From: Hahella sp050299855
GTDB lineage: Bacteria; Pseudomonadota; Gammaproteobacteria; Pseudomonadales; Oleiphilaceae
Reading direction: 5' to 3'
DNA: 64,000 bases
NCBI GenBank assembly: GCA_050299855.1
Contig: JBNKWQ010000053.1
Span: 1-64,000, forward strand
In this document: in pieces, positions 1-7,717 of the stretch
Position numbering within the stretch: position 1 is the stretch's first letter
Layout of the letters: every line of letters starts with the position of its first letter
Translations under genes and position numbers: made by a program
Notes under the pieces: generated by a model
What the model was told of the DNA's origin: nothing
Seen by the model: only the letters and a program-made list of their open reading frames with translations
The model's database searches: none

Positions 1-80
1 CCTTTCCGAACTCAGAAGTGAAACAGTTCAGCGCCGATGGTAGTGTGGTTTCCCATGCGAGAGTAGGTCGTCGTCAGGCT
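1..80 (+). rRNA. rrf: 5S ribosomal RNA, 3' part
   Basis: The first 80 bases match the 3' two thirds of bacterial 5S rRNA: the conserved stretches CCGAACTCAGAAGTGAAAC, GCGCCGATGGTAGTGTGG and CCCATGCGAGAGTAGG occur in order. The 5' part, and presumably the 16S and 23S genes, lie left of the window. The 3' end is placed near 80 by comparison with the usual 120-nt length and the closing helix end; it could be off by one or two bases. A strong terminator follows immediately. Confidence 0.95.
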
Positions 81-89
81 TCTAATACT

Positions 90-122
90 AAACCCCGATA
101 TCATTGGTATCGGGGTTTTTTT
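90..122 (+). terminator. rRNA operon terminator
   Basis: A perfect 10-bp stem (AACCCCGATA at 91-100 and TATCGGGGTT at 108-117) with a 7-base loop is followed by an uninterrupted T run. It lies about 10 bases after the 5S end, so it should end the rRNA operon transcript. Confidence 0.93.
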
Positions 123-188
123 ATGCCCGGTCGCCAGCTGGGGGGATATTTTCACCACTTGAATTTTCACAGGGTTGGGTGATTTTAC

Positions 189-932
189 TTAGCAACCTGA
201 TGTTAGAAACTGGATGAACTGATGGCACAAGTTATTCGACTCTGGCGTTTCCTGTGCGCAGGACAAAACGCCCTCAAGATGATCATCTCCATCCGTGTAG
301 TGGATTTTGTAGAATGAAAGCCGTTCCATGAAAATTTGTCTGTCGACTTCCGGATGAAACTGGAAAGCCCAGAAGGGTGCGTCCGCAACCTTAAAAGCAT
401 GGTTACAAATGTCGGTATAAGCTAGTGGGATTGTGCCTGGAGGCGCTTCAAGTGATTTTTGTTTATGAACGGAGACAGCCATAAAACCATTAGGCATGCA
501 GGCCATGATAGGATCCGTGTCTGCTTTAGAGGTCAGCGATATCGGGATAGTTCCCATTTCATATTGCTGGTCGTCATGAATAATACTCCCGCCCAAGGCC
601 AGTACAGCTAACTGATAGCCAAAACAGGAGGCAAAAACAGGAAGCCTGACCTTAATACATTGTAGGATCAATGCCTGAGCTGATAAAACGAATGGATATT
701 TTTCAGGATGCAGTACATTGGCGTCACTTGCCCCGCCAATCAATAGACCATCGTAGCCAGCTGCAATATCAGGCTGAAAATGTGGGTGTTTAAAGACGTT
801 ATGTACTTCGATCTGGCCAGGCTTTAGTCGGCAATAACGGGTAAAGCTCTCCAACTCTTCTTTTTGAACGATTGGAGACTCCCTTATCTGCAGCAGCAGG
901 AGCTTTAGTTGAGAAATAGTCTTCTCTGCCAT
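189..932 (-). CDS. Class I glutamine amidotransferase-like protein
   Basis: 247 aa, the size of a stand-alone GATase1 domain as in GMP-synthase-like amidotransferases. The nucleophile elbow reads ASCFGYQ with Cys103, and the C-terminal part of the triad is FQFHPE with His193 and Glu195, so the hydrolase site looks intact. It should release ammonia from glutamine or hydrolyse a gamma-glutamyl bond, but no synthase partner is adjacent and the acceptor is unknown. It is convergent with the upstream rRNA operon and divergent from leuA. It has no signal peptide and is probably cytoplasmic. The exact substrate cannot be inferred. Confidence 0.85.
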   Translation of the reverse strand: MAEKTISQLKLLLLQIRESPIVQKEELESFTRYCRLKPGQIEVHNVFKHPHFQPDIAAGYDGLLIGGASDANVLHPEKYPFVLSAQALILQCIKVRLPVFASCFGYQLAVLALGGSIIHDDQQYEMGTIPISLTSKADTDPIMACMPNGFMAVSVHKQKSLEAPPGTIPLAYTDICNHAFKVADAPFWAFQFHPEVDRQIFMERLSFYKIHYTDGDDHLEGVLSCAQETPESNNLCHQFIQFLTSGC

Positions 933-1256
933 GAATGATTCTTTATTTGCTATAGTCGAACCCGCACTCGTAAAGGATAAGTATTTTCAGGCAATAGCCA
1001 AGTGTAAATTCAATCTACTGATATAGTTTTCCAGGGTCTAGGATAGGTTACAGGTCAAGCGTAAAATATCCTGTGGCTGAGCTTTAAGAATAGTGTGTTT
1101 TCATAACGGTGCTAGCTGAAGCCATAAAAGACATATTTCATATTCAAGATCCAATATAAGCATGAACTTGGGTAAACTAGATGCTTGGATAGCTAGCTAA
1201 GTCCAGATTTCAAACCCATTAATTAATATCAATTGATAACCGATAGGGTAAGTATA
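933..1256. other. Intergenic region between the GATase gene and leuA
   Basis: This 324-bp spacer separates divergent genes and must hold the promoters of both. It is AT-rich towards leuA. A 6-bp inverted repeat (AAGCAT at 1158-1163 and ATGCTT at 1181-1186) and a 12-codon ORF at 1162-1200 with only two Leu codons are present. Neither makes a convincing leucine attenuator, and no T-box, riboswitch or strong sigma-70 site was recognised. Confidence 0.5.
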
Positions 1257-2801
1257 ATGTCCTCTAATCATTTAGTGATTTTCGATACCACTTTGCGTGA
1301 TGGTGAGCAGAGCCCTGGCGCTTCAATGACCAAAACCGAAAAGCTGCGTATTGCTAAAGCACTTGAAAAAATGAAAGTGGATGTGATCGAAGCGGGGTTT
1401 GCTATTGCCAGTGTCGGGGATTTCGAAGCTGTTAAGGGTATTGCTGAATCAGTAACCGAATCAACTGTATGCAGCCTCGCCCGGGCATTGGACAAAGATA
1501 TTGACCGCGCGGCTGAGGCATTAAAAGATGCGGCATCAGCTCGTATACATACCTTTATAGCGACTTCTCCGATCCATATGCAATACAAGCTTCAAATGCA
1601 ACCTGATCAGGTGGTGGAGCAGGCCGTCCGGGCCGTTACCCGAGCCCGCGGATATACCGATGACGTAGAGTTTTCCTGTGAGGATGCGGGGCGTTCGGAA
1701 ATTGATTTTCTCTGCCGTATTATTGAGGCTGCGATCGGCGCTGGTGCTCGTACCATCAACATTCCTGATACAGTAGGCTATGCTATTCCAGAGCAGTTTG
1801 GACAGACTATTAGTACCTTGCTGAATCGAATTCCCAATGCGGACAAGGCGATATTTTCAGTCCATTGCCATAACGATTTGGGCTTGGCTGTGGCCAATTC
1901 CCTGGCAGCGGTAGCCAACGGTGCCCGTCAGGTGGAGTGCACGATCAATGGACTGGGAGAGAGGGCAGGTAATGCCTCTCTGGAAGAAATAGTAATGGCG
2001 GTGCGAACCCGTAAGGATTTGTTTGCTTTAGATACGCAACTTGATACGCAGCACATAGTGCCTACGTCGCGACTAGTGTCGACTATTACCGGTTTCCCGG
2101 TGCAGCCAAACAAAGCGATTGTGGGAGCTAATGCCTTTGCTCATGAGTCCGGCATCCATCAGGACGGTGTGCTTAAGCACCGGGAGACTTATGAAATTAT
2201 GCGTGCCCAGGACGTGGGCTGGCATACTAACAGTCTGGTGTTAGGTAAACACTCTGGTCGGAATGCCTTTCGGACTCGCTTACAAGACCTGGGTTATGTT
2301 TTCGAAACTGAGTCGGAGCTCAATGACGCTTTTGCCCGTTTCAAGGAGCTGGCAGATAAGAAGCATGATATCTTTGATGAAGATCTACAGGCTCTGGTCA
2401 GTGCCACAGGCGTTAGCGAAATTGAAGGCAAGTTTAAGTTGGTGTGTATGTCCGTTAATAGCGAGACCGGAGTAACTCCTTTGGCAAAAGTCACTCTGAA
2501 TATTGATGGTTCTGAACGCACGGCCACCAGTGAGGGCGGCGGTCCTGTAGATGCTACTTATCGTGCCATCGAAGTAATGGCAGACTCTGGGGCTAACTTG
2601 CAATTGTATTCGGTTAATAACATTACCAGTGGCACCGACGCTCAGGGTGAAGTGACGGTACGTCTCGAACTAGGTGGCCGAATAGTAAATGGCGTCGGTG
2701 CCGATACGGATATTGTCATAGCATCTGCCAAGGCCTATGTAAACGCATTGAATCTGATCACGACAGAGGAGTCGCGCCGGCATCCTCAAAGTGATGTTTG
2801 A
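1257..2801 (+). CDS. leuA: 2-isopropylmalate synthase
   Basis: Condenses acetyl-CoA with 2-oxoisovalerate in the first committed step of leucine synthesis. The ATG at 1257 follows an AGGGTA ribosome-binding site and gives 514 aa; a TTG at 1233 would add eight residues and is less likely. The N-terminal TIM barrel starts with DTTLRDGEQSPG, and the metal-binding HxH is at His203/His205. The C-terminal third is the LeuA regulatory domain that binds leucine, so feedback inhibition is expected. Other leu genes are not in the window. holD-like and rimI follow 24 bp downstream on the same strand. Confidence 0.97.
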   Translation: MSSNHLVIFDTTLRDGEQSPGASMTKTEKLRIAKALEKMKVDVIEAGFAIASVGDFEAVKGIAESVTESTVCSLARALDKDIDRAAEALKDAASARIHTFIATSPIHMQYKLQMQPDQVVEQAVRAVTRARGYTDDVEFSCEDAGRSEIDFLCRIIEAAIGAGARTINIPDTVGYAIPEQFGQTISTLLNRIPNADKAIFSVHCHNDLGLAVANSLAAVANGARQVECTINGLGERAGNASLEEIVMAVRTRKDLFALDTQLDTQHIVPTSRLVSTITGFPVQPNKAIVGANAFAHESGIHQDGVLKHRETYEIMRAQDVGWHTNSLVLGKHSGRNAFRTRLQDLGYVFETESELNDAFARFKELADKKHDIFDEDLQALVSATGVSEIEGKFKLVCMSVNSETGVTPLAKVTLNIDGSERTATSEGGGPVDATYRAIEVMADSGANLQLYSVNNITSGTDAQGEVTVRLELGGRIVNGVGADTDIVIASAKAYVNALNLITTEESRRHPQSDV

Positions 2802-2825
2802 TATGTCGGAGCAGACTAAGGAACA

Positions 2826-3560
2826 ATGTTGGTGGTAGAGCAGGATAGACAACGTTATCTGGCGCAACTGGGTGTTACCCAGTGGTATGCCAGACAGCAT
2901 CTGCCGGGTGCAGGCCCTTCTCCAAAATTCGAATTTGCCGAGATCGTCACCCCTGCTCGCAGCATTCCATCGTCCCAGATAAGAGCGCCAGCACAGGCAG
3001 AAAAATCTGTACCTCGACGGCCAGTTCCTGTTGACGTGGCGGCGGTAGCATCTGCTTTGAAAGCTCCTGCCCAACCACCGAGCGGAAAAACAGAGAAAGA
3101 AACCCCTGCGAGTATAGGCAGCAATAGTAAAACATCTACCGATACTGACTTCGATATATCACCCCTGTCACTTGCCAAGGTAACCGCTGGTAAGGTTATT
3201 TTAATTGCAGAACTTGATACCGACGAAAGGCGTAGAGAGCAAGAACTTAGCCTGCTTTTAAACATTGCCAAAGCAGTGTCAGGTCCCGAGGAGTCGGGTG
3301 AGATAGATCAATTCTCCTGGCCTCCGCTACCGCAGGCAAATCTGCCCGGTCATACGCGACAAATGAAGGAAGCTTTGTTGCAGCGATGGATACTGGCTGA
3401 AGCCGGTATGTCCAGGGTGTATATGGGGCAAGAAACCCCAGCTCTCAAAGTGCAGAATAAATCTATGCAGCTGACCTCTTTAGGCTCAATGCTCCGTGAG
3501 CCAGCGCAGAAGAAAGAAGTTTGGCGGCGATTATCCCAATTTGTGCAATCTGTAGAGTGA
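2826..3560 (+). CDS. holD: DNA polymerase III psi subunit-like protein (HolD)
   Basis: 244 aa. The N-terminus (LAQLGVTQWYARQHLPGA, residues 12-29) resembles the start of E. coli HolD (LGITQWSLRRPGAL). The last ~25 residues (SLGSMLREPAQKKEVWRRL) resemble its C-terminal helix (ALTDLRANPTARAALWQQI). Between them is a Pro/Ala/Ser/Thr-rich low-complexity stretch of about residues 50-105, absent in the 137-aa enteric protein but typical of the longer pseudomonad psi. Psi bridges chi, which binds SSB, to the clamp loader. The start has AAGGAAC upstream. The location directly before rimI repeats the E. coli holD-rimI pair and supports the call. Sequence similarity is low, so automatic annotation would call it hypothetical. 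Confidence 0.75.
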   Translation: MLVVEQDRQRYLAQLGVTQWYARQHLPGAGPSPKFEFAEIVTPARSIPSSQIRAPAQAEKSVPRRPVPVDVAAVASALKAPAQPPSGKTEKETPASIGSNSKTSTDTDFDISPLSLAKVTAGKVILIAELDTDERRREQELSLLLNIAKAVSGPEESGEIDQFSWPPLPQANLPGHTRQMKEALLQRWILAEAGMSRVYMGQETPALKVQNKSMQLTSLGSMLREPAQKKEVWRRLSQFVQSVE

Positions 3561-3564
3561 ATTA

Positions 3565-4029
3565 GTGTCTTTAAGTTTTCGCTATATGACTGATCTGGAC
3601 TTGCCAATCGTCCTCCAAAATGAACGTAGCAGTTATTCCTTTCCATGGTCTGAAGGTGTTCTCAAAGAATGCCTGGGTGGAATTTCAGAGTGTTGGGTAG
3701 CCTGCGTCGAGGAAGATATTGTGGGGCATGGAATTATTTCTCATGTCTTGGATGAAGGGCATTTGCTTAATTTGTGTATAGGCAAACCCTGGCAGAGGAA
3801 AGGCCTATCCCATACTTTTCTCTCTTTTTTGATTGGCAGATTACGATTGCTAAATGTGGCGACCATATTTCTTGAAGTCCGTTTATCCAATGTGGTTGCA
3901 ATCTCATTATATGAAAAGCATGGCTTTCAAAAAATTGGTGTAAGAAAAGGCTATTATCCTGCGGGCAGTGAACGTGAAGATGCCATTGTCATGTCACGGG
4001 TTATTCCCACAGAATCTGCCACAGCCTAG
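3565..4029 (+). CDS. rimI: Ribosomal protein S18 alanine N-acetyltransferase
   Basis: 154 aa GNAT-fold enzyme that acetylates the N-terminal alanine of ribosomal protein S18. The start is a GTG four bases after the holD-like stop, which suggests translational coupling. Family features visible are the early NERSSYSFPWSEGVL segment (E. coli RimI has a similar HPWSE), the acetyl-CoA loop region around GKPWQRKGLSHTFLSFL where the usual Q-x-x-G-x-G/A is present as QRKGLS, and the C-terminal LYEKHGFQKIGVRKGYYP motif typical of RimI. The holD-rimI order is conserved in gammaproteobacteria. Confidence 0.9.
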   Translation: MSLSFRYMTDLDLPIVLQNERSSYSFPWSEGVLKECLGGISECWVACVEEDIVGHGIISHVLDEGHLLNLCIGKPWQRKGLSHTFLSFLIGRLRLLNVATIFLEVRLSNVVAISLYEKHGFQKIGVRKGYYPAGSEREDAIVMSRVIPTESATA

Positions 4030-4044
4030 CCATTTGGAGGTCTC

Positions 4045-4707
4045 TTGGAGTGCCTGATTCCCGTACCGGGTTTGCCGACTTGGTTACTTTTTACCTGGGG
4101 GATGCTCGTTTATCTTTGCTTTATGCTCTGGCGAACCGGTACCTACAAGACACTTAGTCGGCAATCCGAGATACAACATCGACTAGGTGCTGCCGTCATA
4201 TTTCTCGCCATTCTCTGGCACATTCGTTACGAATTGGATTACGGTCCGGCATTTCATTTTTTAGGCGTTACTTTTATTACTTTGGTGTTACGAGGCAACC
4301 TGGCGATTTTGGCCGGAATACTCGCCATGACCATCCTTGCTTTACTCAATAAATCCTCCTGGCCACTATTGCCACTTAATATTTTTGTGGTGGTCATCAT
4401 CCCTGTGATGATGACGGTTAGCATAGTGGAATTGGAAAAACGGATCGGCTTCAGGAGTTTTTTCGGCTTCATCTTTTTTAATGGATTTTTTGGTGCAGCC
4501 ATGGTGATGGCTGTATCTATGCTGACTGGAGCTCTGGCCTGCTGGGGGTTGAGTGCGTCGCCCTGGACAGAAGACCACACTTTGTTACTAGCTTATTTGC
4601 CACTGATTATATTTCCTGAAGGAGTGATCAATGGCATGTTGGTTACTGGCTTGATGGTTTATTTTCCCCACCTGTTGGCAACTTTTGATCCACGTCGCTA
4701 TCAATGA
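4045..4707 (+). CDS. CbiM-like energy-coupling factor permease, stand-alone
   Basis: 220 aa membrane protein with about six hydrophobic segments. The C-terminal part (FNGFFGAAMVMAVSMLTGAL, then IIFPEGVINGMLVTGLMVY) matches the CbiM/NikM substrate-capture family, where E-G-x-x-N-G near the last helix is typical. The N-terminal metal-binding Met-His-Ile signature of true Co/Ni CbiM is absent; this protein begins MECLIPVPG. It starts at TTG with GGAGG four bases upstream. No CbiN, CbiO or CbiQ partners are nearby, so transport function and substrate are uncertain. Confidence 0.75.
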   Translation: MECLIPVPGLPTWLLFTWGMLVYLCFMLWRTGTYKTLSRQSEIQHRLGAAVIFLAILWHIRYELDYGPAFHFLGVTFITLVLRGNLAILAGILAMTILALLNKSSWPLLPLNIFVVVIIPVMMTVSIVELEKRIGFRSFFGFIFFNGFFGAAMVMAVSMLTGALACWGLSASPWTEDHTLLLAYLPLIIFPEGVINGMLVTGLMVYFPHLLATFDPRRYQ

Positions 4708-4739
4708 AAATGAACAAGGTCACATGATAAAAAGGGAGG

Positions 4740-4819
4740 GATCCCGGCGGATTCGGGAGTAATTCAATAATACGCCCGGTCTCATCTGGGGGCTTGGGGC
4801 GCAGAAGCAATTTAGACAT
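4740..4819 (-). pseudogene. Remnant of an IolB-like 5-deoxy-glucuronate isomerase gene (N-terminal end)
   Basis: On the minus strand an AGGAGA ribosome-binding site and an ATG at 4819 introduce MSKLLLRPKPPDETGRIIEL, which resembles the first ~22 residues of IolB, the inositol-catabolism isomerase. After residue ~26 the similarity stops and the frame runs towards the 3' end of the permease gene on the other strand, so the rest of the gene is gone. The neighbouring RpiR and sugar-binding-protein fragments on the same strand make an iol origin more plausible, but this call rests on a short match. Confidence 0.5.
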
Positions 4820-5114
4820 AACGTTCTCCTGGAGCCAACGCCCTCGCCAAGTCTAGGTTCTCATTAGTTATGCAAACTATGCGTGCCCTTTTGAAAAGTT
4901 CATCCAGGCACGATATGAAATATATAAAGTTAATGCCAAATTAAGTGAAATAAATATTCCATAAATTGTCGTAAAAAATCACCCGTTTCAGTTTGCAGAG
5001 CTAATCTAGGATGAACTACCAATCCGAGACCCTATCAGAGGTTCGTTAGACACTTTCCGAAATATAGACATCGTCCCCAATTGTCGGTGGGATTGATTAG
5101 ATTCGGCTAGACAA
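4820..5114. other. AT-rich, non-coding remnant DNA
   Basis: This stretch lies between the IolB-like fragment and the small membrane-protein ORF. It carries many stops in all frames and is notably AT-rich at 4900-4985. I see no recognisable gene or structured RNA. Given the fragments on either side, it is probably degraded coding sequence of the same former operon. Confidence 0.45.
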
Positions 5115-5336
5115 TTACTGAGGCTGATCCGGATCCTCTGGTGGCTGCCCCTCAGCCGGTTTCTCAACAAAGTTAAGGAATAGCGACCAGTAGCAGTAAA
5201 AAGCGATGCCTGTCGTGACAATTCCCCAAAAGGGACTGGCGGTAGTCCACTCTACGATGGACCAGATGATGCAGAAAGCGGTCACAACCACGCGGCGCCA
5301 AAATGGTTGGAAAAAGGATAGGTCCTGTTCTTTCAT
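5115..5336 (-). CDS. Small two-helix membrane protein, DUF3329-like
   Basis: 73 aa with the pattern of the DUF3329 family as I recall it: an N-terminal DLSFFQPFWRRVVVTAFC stretch, then two hydrophobic segments (about residues 17-33 and 37-54), and a charged Pro-rich tail. No function is established. It lies 20 bases downstream of the stop of the sugar-binding-protein fragment, on the same strand, and is the only ORF of the decayed locus that still reads through intact. It may be a surviving gene or simply too short to have been hit yet. Confidence 0.5.
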   Translation of the reverse strand: MKEQDLSFFQPFWRRVVVTAFCIIWSIVEWTTASPFWGIVTTGIAFYCYWSLFLNFVEKPAEGQPPEDPDQPQ

Positions 5337-5356
5337 TGATGATCTCTATTTGTGGG

Positions 5357-5575
5357 TTACTTCATATATTCTGCATATTGCCTGGGACTACGCTCAAAAG
5401 GTATCCAGATATTTTGATCCACTTTCTTACCCTGAATAAATTTGATGGCATTCTGGACGGTTGCTGCACCTTGTTCGGTCGCATTCTGGAGTACGGCAAT
5501 TCCGGCGGCGACCTCGCCACCGGTGAGTGTTCGGATTATTCTGCGTGCGTGGTCTGTACCAATGGCTCCGGTGCC
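5357..5575 (-). pseudogene. 3' fragment of a sugar ABC transporter substrate-binding protein gene
   Basis: The minus-strand frame ending at the TAA at 5357-5359 encodes 72 residues containing GGEVAAGIAVLQNATEQGAA, VQNAIKFIQGKKVDQNIWIP and a terminal QYAEYMK. This is the C-terminal lobe of a Peripla_BP_4 type sugar (inositol/ribose) binding protein. An in-frame stop lies immediately upstream, there is no start or signal peptide, and the frame abuts the RpiR fragment. About 80% of a normal ~310-330-aa protein is missing. It looks joined to the regulator fragment by deletion. Confidence 0.7.
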
Positions 5576-5590
5576 TTATTGCTGCCAGTC

Positions 5591-5944
5591 TTATTGTTTC
5601 CTTGTAGTCGGAGCCAGTCCGATAGAAAGTGTTTGCGTCAGGCACAGTGAAGACGTCAGTGATCTAAAACTACCTACCTGCGCCTCCTGAACGACCAGGC
5701 ATAAACTGGCCTGACGAGCCAGTGGGCTCAATGGGCTATCGGTGATTATGATCAAGGTTACTCCCTTACCCATCGCAATTTGGGCGACATCCAGGGTTTC
5801 CTGGCCGTAAGGTGTGAAGCTGATGGCGATGACCGCATCACCCTTATCGATTGCTTCAGCCTGCTCCCTGAACATGCCGCCAATACCATCGACCAGATAA
5901 GCCTGTTGATCGACATGACGTAAAGCATAGGCAAGAAAGCTGCA
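5591..5944 (-). pseudogene. Fragment of an RpiR-family (SIS-domain) transcriptional regulator
   Basis: The minus-strand frame reads FLAYALRHVDQQAYLVDGIG and then the SIS core GDAVIAISFTPYGQETLDVA, ITDSPLSPLARQASLCLVV and FRSLTSSLCLTQTLSIGLA. These are characteristic of RpiR regulators such as the inositol regulator IolR. The N-terminal HTH_6 DNA-binding domain is absent because a stop precedes the fragment in frame, and the C-terminus is truncated at 5591. It therefore cannot be a working repressor. The SIS half is otherwise undamaged, so the decay may be recent. Confidence 0.75.
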
Positions 5945-6021
5945 TCAGGCTGGTAGGTGGATATATCGGAGTGGGATAAGTGTGGCCTTCAGCTGGAATT
6001 GAGGTGGTGCTAAACAAGCTG

Positions 6022-6051
6022 TTTCAGTGTCGGTGCCGGCGGCGCTATAAT
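6022..6051 (+). promoter_or_regulatory. Candidate sigma-70 promoter of prfC
   Basis: A consensus TATAAT lies at 6046-6051, 38 bases before the prfC start, with a weak TTCAGT-like -35 region 17 bases upstream. The -10 alone carries the call. Confidence 0.45.
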
Positions 6052-6088
6052 GTCGCCCTTTTATTGTCACCAGGGTTAAGTATTAAGT

Positions 6089-7666
6089 ATGGGACTCCAG
6101 CAGGAAATTAAACGCCGCCGCACCTTTGCGATTATTTCGCACCCCGATGCGGGGAAGACCACCATCACTGAAAAAGTATTGCTGCATGGCGGGGCGTTGC
6201 AGAAAGCCGGTACCGTTAAAGGTAAGAAATCCGGCCAGTTCGCCAAATCCGACTGGATGGAGATGGAAAAGGAGCGTGGCATTTCCGTCACCACTTCAGT
6301 GATGCAGTTTCCGTATCATGATGCATTGGTTAACCTGTTGGATACTCCAGGCCACGAAGATTTTTCGGAAGATACCTATCGGACGTTGACCGCGGTGGAC
6401 TCCTGTTTGATGGTGATCGACAGCGCCAAAGGTGTTGAGGAGAGAACCATTAAACTGATGGATGTTACCCGTCTGCGTGACACTCCCATCGTCACTTTCA
6501 TGAACAAATTGGATCGGGACACCCGGGATCCGATTGATTTGCTTGATGAAGTGGAAGATGTCCTCAATATTAAATGTGCACCTATTACCTGGCCGATTGG
6601 TATGGGTAAGGGGTTTAAAGGCGTTTACCACATTCTTAGAGATGAGGTGATTTTCTATCAGACAGGGAAAGGTCATACCCTGCAGGACGGCCGGGTGATT
6701 TCCGGATTGAACAATCCTGAGCTGGATGATGCTTTGGGTTCTGATGCTGCTATGTTGCGGGATGAAATAGAGCTGCTGCAGGGCGCCTCTCACGAATTTG
6801 ATCTGGCCGAGTTTCTCGAGGGTAAACTGACTCCGGTATTCTTTGGCACAGCTTTGGGTAATTTCGGCGTTGACCATTTTCTGGATGGTCTGGTGAACTG
6901 GGCGCCTGCACCGCAGGCAAGGGAGACAGACCAAAGGCAGGTCGAGGCCACCGAAGAAAAATTCAGTGGTTTTGTTTTTAAAATCCAGGCCAATATGGAC
7001 CCGCTGCATCGCGACCGTATCGCGTTTCTCCGCATATGTTCCGGGCGTTACGAACAGAATATGAAGATGCGCCATATCCGTATCGGTAAGGATGTTCGGA
7101 TCGCCGATGCCTTAACCTTCATGGCCGGGGATCGCTCTCGCGCTGAGGAAGCTTATGCGGGTGACATTATCGGATTACATAACCATGGCACCATTCAGAT
7201 CGGCGATACCTTCACCGAAGGCGAAGATCTTAAGTTCAGCGGCATTCCGAACTTTGCGCCTGAGCTGTTTCGTCGTATACGTCTCAAGGACCCGCTCAAG
7301 TCCAAGCAGTTGCAAAAAGGTTTGATTCAGTTGAGTGAAGAAGGAGCCGTGCAGGTGTTTCGTCCACTGAATAATAACGACCTGATTGTCGGTGCGGTGG
7401 GAATGTTGCAGTTTGATGTGGTGGTTCATCGCCTGAAAGCGGAATATAAGGTGGAAGCGGTATACGAGTCGGTGAATGTAACGACTGCCCGTTGGGTTGA
7501 TTCAGATGATGTCAAAAAGATGGAGGAATTCCGTCGTAAGGTTTCCGAAAACCTGGCCTTGGACGGCGGCGATAATCTCACTTATCTGGCTCCGACGAAT
7601 GTCAATCTTCAGTTGGCCCAAGAGCGCTATCCTGATGTCAGATTCCGTAAAACTCGGGAACATTAA
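6089..7666 (+). CDS. prfC: Peptide chain release factor 3
   Basis: 525 aa translational GTPase that recycles RF1/RF2 from the ribosome after termination. The G domain shows HPDAGKTT (P-loop) at about residues 19-26, the switch II DTPGHEDFSEDTYR and the NKLDRD guanine-specificity motif. RF3-typical segments such as SGQFAKSDWMEMEKERGISV (short insert before switch I) and the C-terminal FRRKVSENLALDGGDNLTYL are present. Length matches the family. It is transcribed alone on the plus strand after the decayed locus and is followed 51 bp later by tatD. Confidence 0.97.
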   Translation: MGLQQEIKRRRTFAIISHPDAGKTTITEKVLLHGGALQKAGTVKGKKSGQFAKSDWMEMEKERGISVTTSVMQFPYHDALVNLLDTPGHEDFSEDTYRTLTAVDSCLMVIDSAKGVEERTIKLMDVTRLRDTPIVTFMNKLDRDTRDPIDLLDEVEDVLNIKCAPITWPIGMGKGFKGVYHILRDEVIFYQTGKGHTLQDGRVISGLNNPELDDALGSDAAMLRDEIELLQGASHEFDLAEFLEGKLTPVFFGTALGNFGVDHFLDGLVNWAPAPQARETDQRQVEATEEKFSGFVFKIQANMDPLHRDRIAFLRICSGRYEQNMKMRHIRIGKDVRIADALTFMAGDRSRAEEAYAGDIIGLHNHGTIQIGDTFTEGEDLKFSGIPNFAPELFRRIRLKDPLKSKQLQKGLIQLSEEGAVQVFRPLNNNDLIVGAVGMLQFDVVVHRLKAEYKVEAVYESVNVTTARWVDSDDVKKMEEFRRKVSENLALDGGDNLTYLAPTNVNLQLAQERYPDVRFRKTREH

Positions 7667-7717
7667 AGGGACAGCCACTCAGGGGTAACGGAACCCGATA
7701 AATTTTGGAGGTGGCTG

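Noticed and set aside
1162..1200. 12-codon ORF upstream of leuA as a leucine leader peptide
   Set aside because: Only two scattered Leu codons, no good ribosome-binding site, and no terminator/antiterminator pair before leuA.
5006..5221. 71-aa minus-strand ORF overlapping the small membrane protein
   Set aside because: Arg/Ser-rich out-of-frame reading with no hydrophobic or domain pattern; the 73-aa frame is better supported.
6296..7075. 259-aa minus-strand ORF opposite prfC
   Set aside because: It lies entirely inside prfC, which is beyond doubt, and its translation shows no family features.
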